Assembly (NCBI GenBank): GCA_900769525.1
Contig: CAAGGY010000149.1
Location: 1-10,553 of the forward strand
Length of the DNA stretch: 10,553 nucleotides
Direction: 5' to 3'
Source of the DNA: an uncultured Alistipes sp.
Lineage (GTDB): Bacteria; Bacteroidota; Bacteroidia; Bacteroidales; Rikenellaceae
The notes beneath the pieces were generated by a model. It was not told where the DNA came from. It saw only the letters and a list, made by a program, of their open reading frames with translations, and made no database searches. Within the stretch, counting starts at the first letter, position 1, and each line of letters begins with the position of its first letter. A program made the position numbers and the translations under genes. Below are positions 7,760 through 10,553 of the stretch, piece by piece.

Positions 7760-9004
7760 ATGAACGTATTAGTTATTGGTTCGGGTGGTCGTGAGCACGC
7801 TATTGTCGAGGCTATCTCACGCTCATCAAAGGCAACTAAGATATATGCTGCACCAGGCAATGCAGGTATTGCACAGCTTGCTGAGTGTGTGGCAATTAAG
7901 GATACTGAGGTAGAAAAGCTTCTTGAGTTTGCTAAGGCTAACGTCATCGACCTTACGGTCGTAGGCCCTGAGGCGGCACTTGCAGTGGGTGTTGTTGATG
8001 CCTTCCGTGAGGCTGGCCTCAAGATCTTTGGCCCTACAAAGGCTGCTGCCGAGATTGAGGCGAGCAAGGATTTTGCTAAGCGTCTTATGGTTAAGTACGA
8101 CGTGCCTACTGCGGCTTATGCTACATTCTCAGACTTCGACGAGGCATTGGCTTATGTTAAGAAGGGCTCGCTTCCTACTGTTCTCAAGTACGATGGCCTT
8201 GCAGCAGGTAAGGGTGTTGTCATCGCAACGACTATGGAGGAGGCTGAGGCTACGCTTCGTGATATGTTGCTCGATACACGCTTTGGCAAGGGTAGTGTGG
8301 TAATCGAGGAGTTCCTCACTGGCGAGGAGTTCTCGTTGATGTGCTTCGTGGCAGGCAACAAGATTTGCGCTATGCCAGTAGCTCAGGACCACAAGCGTGC
8401 CTATGACAACGACGAGGGTCCAAATACTGGTGGTATGGGTGCTTACACCCATCTTCCGTTCATCACTAAGGAGGACCACGACTATGCAATGCAGAACATC
8501 ATGCAGCGTGTTGCTGATGCGATGGTTGCGGAGGGTACTCCATTTACAGGTGTGCTCTATGGTGGTTTGATGAAGACGCCACAGGGCATTAAGGTTATTG
8601 AGTTTAACGCTCGCTTTGGTGATCCAGAGACCGAGGTTGTGTTGCCACGCCTTAAGAGCGATGCAGTTGATGTGTTTATGGCTGTTGCCAACAACGAGGC
8701 TCCCGAGGCAGAGTGGAGCGACGAGGCAACGCTGGGCATCGTACTCGCATCGAAGGGATATCCTGGCGACTACGTTAAGGGCTTTGCTATTAAGGGTACT
8801 GAGCGAGTAGATTCTAAGGTTTACCATATGGGTACAGCACTCAAAGATGGTGAGTTGGTCACTGCTGGCGGTCGTGTGATGATCGTGGTAGCGTCGGCTC
8901 CAACGCTTCGAGAGGCGCAGATGAAGGCACGTGAGGATATCGCAAATATCGAGTGCTCAAATCTGTTCCACCGTACCGATATCGGTAATAAAGCGTTCAA
9001 ATAA
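7760..9004 (+). CDS. purD: Phosphoribosylamine-glycine ligase (GAR synthetase)
   Basis: This 414-residue ATP-grasp enzyme joins phosphoribosylamine and glycine, the step directly after PurF. The N-terminal domain begins with VLVIGSGGREHAI (residues 3-15). The ATP-grasp core includes KYDGLAAGKGVVIA (143-156), VIEEFLTGEEFSL and DEGPNTGGMGAY. The GARS signature RFGDPETEVVLPRL lies at 285-298, followed by the C-terminal domain with TAGGRV. The length is close to the usual 420-430. The ATG is preceded by an A/T-rich leader. AGGA at 7754-7757 is only 2 bases from the start, too close to act as a normal Shine-Dalgarno sequence. Because a 174-base structured gap lies upstream, purD may begin its own transcription unit or be attenuated separately from purL-purH. 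Confidence 0.98.
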   Translation: MNVLVIGSGGREHAIVEAISRSSKATKIYAAPGNAGIAQLAECVAIKDTEVEKLLEFAKANVIDLTVVGPEAALAVGVVDAFREAGLKIFGPTKAAAEIEASKDFAKRLMVKYDVPTAAYATFSDFDEALAYVKKGSLPTVLKYDGLAAGKGVVIATTMEEAEATLRDMLLDTRFGKGSVVIEEFLTGEEFSLMCFVAGNKICAMPVAQDHKRAYDNDEGPNTGGMGAYTHLPFITKEDHDYAMQNIMQRVADAMVAEGTPFTGVLYGGLMKTPQGIKVIEFNARFGDPETEVVLPRLKSDAVDVFMAVANNEAPEAEWSDEATLGIVLASKGYPGDYVKGFAIKGTERVDSKVYHMGTALKDGELVTAGGRVMIVVASAPTLREAQMKAREDIANIECSNLFHRTDIGNKAFK

Positions 9005-9015
9005 AATTAAAGAAA

Positions 9016-9873
9016 ATGAGTGAAATAATTAATGGTAAAGAGATTGCAAAATCTATAAGGGAGGGTTTGGCGACTAAGGTCGTTGAGCTTGGCCAGAAGT
9101 ATGGTCGTACGCCAAAGCTTGTTGTAATACTTGTTGGCGACGATCCAGGTAGTGTTTCGTATGTGACAGGCAAGGCTAAGGCTGCCGATGAGGTTGGTAT
9201 TCGTAATACGACGTTGCGTTTCCCAGAGACTATCACCGAGCAGGAGTTGCTCGCACAGGTCGAGGAGCTTAACCAGGATGAAGATGTCGATGGTATCCTT
9301 GTTCAGTTGCCACTGCCTAAGCATATCGACGAGAATAAGGTTATTGCTGCCATCGCTATTGAGAAGGATGTTGACGCCTTCAGCCCATTGAGCGTGGCAC
9401 GCTTGTGGCTCAAGCAGCCAACAATCACACCTTGTACTCCTAAGGGTATCATCAAGTTGTTGAAGAGCACCGGTATCGAGATTGAGGGCAAGGAGGCTGT
9501 GGTTATCGGCCGTAGCAACATCGTTGGCTTGCCAGTGGCTAAGTTGCTCTTGGACGAGAATGCCACAGTGACTATTGCACACTCTCGCACACGCAATCTT
9601 GCAGAGGTTGCCCGTCGTGCCGATATCTTGGTTGTTGCAATCGGCCGTGAGCGTTTGGTTACTGCCGATATGATTAAGCCAGGTGCTGTTGTTATCGACG
9701 TGGGTGTTAACCGTGATAGCCGCAATGGTAAGCTCTGTGGTGATGTCGACTATGAGGCAGCTAAGGAGGTTGCAGCATACATCACCCCTGTCCCAGGTGG
9801 TGTAGGTCCTATGACCATCGCCTGCTTGATGGAGAATACTGTTGAGAATTTTATTAAGAAAGTAACAAAATAA
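9016..9873 (+). CDS. folD: Bifunctional methylenetetrahydrofolate dehydrogenase / methenyltetrahydrofolate cyclohydrolase
   Basis: FolD interconverts methylene-, methenyl- and 10-formyl-tetrahydrofolate with NADP(H), supplying the formyl donor for PurN and PurH. The 285 residues match the family length. The catalytic core shows VGDDPGSVSYVTGKAKA with Tyr49 and Lys53, GILVQLPLP with Gln97, and KDVD with Asp120. These equal E. coli Lys54, Gln98 and Asp121 with an offset of one. The dinucleotide-binding domain has VVIGRSNIVGLPVAKLL (162-178), AHSRTRN, IDVGVNRD, GDVDY and PVPGGVGPMT. The loop after Asp120 reads AFSPLSVARL where many FolDs have GFHPxNxGxL, a noticeable departure. The start is 11 bases after purD, with an A-rich leader and no Shine-Dalgarno sequence. 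Early codons ATA and AGG are atypical for the operon. Confidence 0.97.
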   Translation: MSEIINGKEIAKSIREGLATKVVELGQKYGRTPKLVVILVGDDPGSVSYVTGKAKAADEVGIRNTTLRFPETITEQELLAQVEELNQDEDVDGILVQLPLPKHIDENKVIAAIAIEKDVDAFSPLSVARLWLKQPTITPCTPKGIIKLLKSTGIEIEGKEAVVIGRSNIVGLPVAKLLLDENATVTIAHSRTRNLAEVARRADILVVAIGRERLVTADMIKPGAVVIDVGVNRDSRNGKLCGDVDYEAAKEVAAYITPVPGGVGPMTIACLMENTVENFIKKVTK

Positions 9874-9876
9874 TAC

Positions 9877-9889
9877 TAACCTAACTAAC
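9877..9889 (+). repeat. Short TAAC direct repeats between folD and purB
   Basis: TAAC occurs three times in the 27-base folD-purB gap, at 9877-9880, 9882-9885 and 9886-9889. The gap otherwise shows no Shine-Dalgarno sequence, hairpin or recognisable promoter. The repeat is short and may mean nothing, but it is the only pattern in this spacer. Confidence 0.3.
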
Positions 9890-9900
9890 ATTTCATTACT

Positions 9901-10553
9901 ATGATTGAGAGATATAGTAGGGAGATTATGCGTAAGGTGTGGACCGAGCAGAACAAGTTCGATGCATACTTGCGTGTTGAGATTTTGGCTTCTGAGGCTT
10001 GGAGCCAGCTCGGCGTTGTTCCAAAGGAGGATGTCGAGAAGTTGTGGAAGGACGCTAAGTTCGATATCAACCGCATCTACGAGATTGAGCAGCAGACACG
10101 TCACGATATCGTGGCCTTCACACGTGCCGTGAGCGAGAGCCTCGGCGAGGAGCGTAAGTGGGTGCACTACGGTCTTACAAGTACCGATGTTGTGGATACA
10201 GCTAACGGCTACCTTCTCAAGCAGGCTAACGCTATCTTGTTGGATGATATCGAGAAGATGCTTGAGGTGTTGCGTCAGCGAGCTATCGAGTTCAAGGCTA
10301 CCCCTTGCATCGGCCGTACTCACGGTATCCACGCCGACATCACCTGCTTTGGTCTAAAGTGGGCATTGTGGTATGAGGAGATGAAGCGTAATCTCAATCG
10401 CTTTATCACAGCAGCTCGTGGCGTAGAGGTTGGTAAGATCTCTGGTGCTGTGGGTAACTTCGCAAACATCCCTCCATTTATCCAGGACTATGTATGCGAG
10501 AAGCTCGGTATCGAGAGCGCAAACATCTCTACTCAGGTTATCCAGCGTGATCG
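9901..10553 (+). CDS. purB: Adenylosuccinate lyase, B. subtilis type (3' truncated by window edge)
   Basis: This lyase removes fumarate from SAICAR to give AICAR and from adenylosuccinate to give AMP. The first 217 residues are present, about half of the usual 430 or so. The protein begins MIERYSREIMRKVWTEQNKF, the characteristic N-terminus of the B. subtilis-like family. His68 (TRHDIVAF), His89 (VHYGLTSTDVVD) and His141 (GRTHGIHA) fall at exactly the numbers known for the active-site histidines of B. subtilis PurB, so there are no net insertions or deletions up to there. The flexible serine-containing signature loop lies beyond the window. The ATG is 27 bases after folD. Codons near the start include AGA and AGG, which are rare elsewhere in this operon. 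Confidence 0.97.
   Translation, partial: MIERYSREIMRKVWTEQNKFDAYLRVEILASEAWSQLGVVPKEDVEKLWKDAKFDINRIYEIEQQTRHDIVAFTRAVSESLGEERKWVHYGLTSTDVVDTANGYLLKQANAILLDDIEKMLEVLRQRAIEFKATPCIGRTHGIHADITCFGLKWALWYEEMKRNLNRFITAARGVEVGKISGAVGNFANIPPFIQDYVCEKLGIESANISTQVIQRD

Noticed and set aside
9007..10332. A 441-codon open frame on the minus strand opposite folD and purB, with similar long ones opposite purL, purH and purD.
   Set aside because: Those opposite folD/purB, purL and purH are in codon register with the sense genes, so they stay open only because the sense strand avoids TTA, CTA and TCA. All lack recognisable motifs, while the plus-strand proteins are clear enzymes.
1..10553. A novel defence, mobile or secondary-metabolite system.
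   Set aside because: Apart from the purH-purD gap, the window is filled by nine recognisable enzymes of purine and folate metabolism, with no unassigned gene.

Overview
The window is one continuous plus-strand block of de novo purine biosynthesis genes. In order it holds purL (3' part only), purC, purF, purM, purN, purH, a 174-base non-coding gap, purD, folD and purB (5' part only). Every gene points the same way. Gaps are 3 to 27 bases except the one between purH and purD, so this looks like one operon, or two transcription units split at that gap. No tRNA, rRNA, CRISPR array, insertion sequence or phage gene is visible.

The organism is most likely a member of Bacteroidota, probably Bacteroidales. 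The starts have no Shine-Dalgarno sequence. Most are preceded by short A/T-rich leaders, and the gene bodies have balanced composition with strong preference for GAG, AAG and CGT/CGC codons. Several enzymes, however, are not the types I associate with Bacteroides. PurL is the long single-chain form with a clostridial/streptococcal-looking glutaminase domain, PurF is the Bacillus type with a propeptide and four Fe-S cysteines, PurC is the short bacterial type, and PurB is co-linear with B. subtilis PurB. The order purF-M-N-H-D also matches the Bacillus and Streptococcus operons. The genus cannot be named from this window.

Together the genes cover most of the route from PRPP to IMP and on to AMP. 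PurF makes phosphoribosylamine, PurD makes GAR, PurN formylates it, PurL converts FGAR to FGAM, PurM makes AIR, PurC makes SAICAR from CAIR, PurB cleaves SAICAR (and later adenylosuccinate), and PurH does the last two steps to IMP. FolD makes the 10-formyl-tetrahydrofolate that PurN and PurH consume, which explains its place here. The AIR to CAIR step (PurE, with or without PurK) is not encoded in the window.

Most of this is ordinary conserved metabolism. The part least explained by known genes is the purH-purD gap (7586-7759). It contains a long imperfect hairpin, a competing 7-bp pairing and an outer closing helix, an arrangement that could be an attenuator or another cis-acting RNA. I found no wholly new system.
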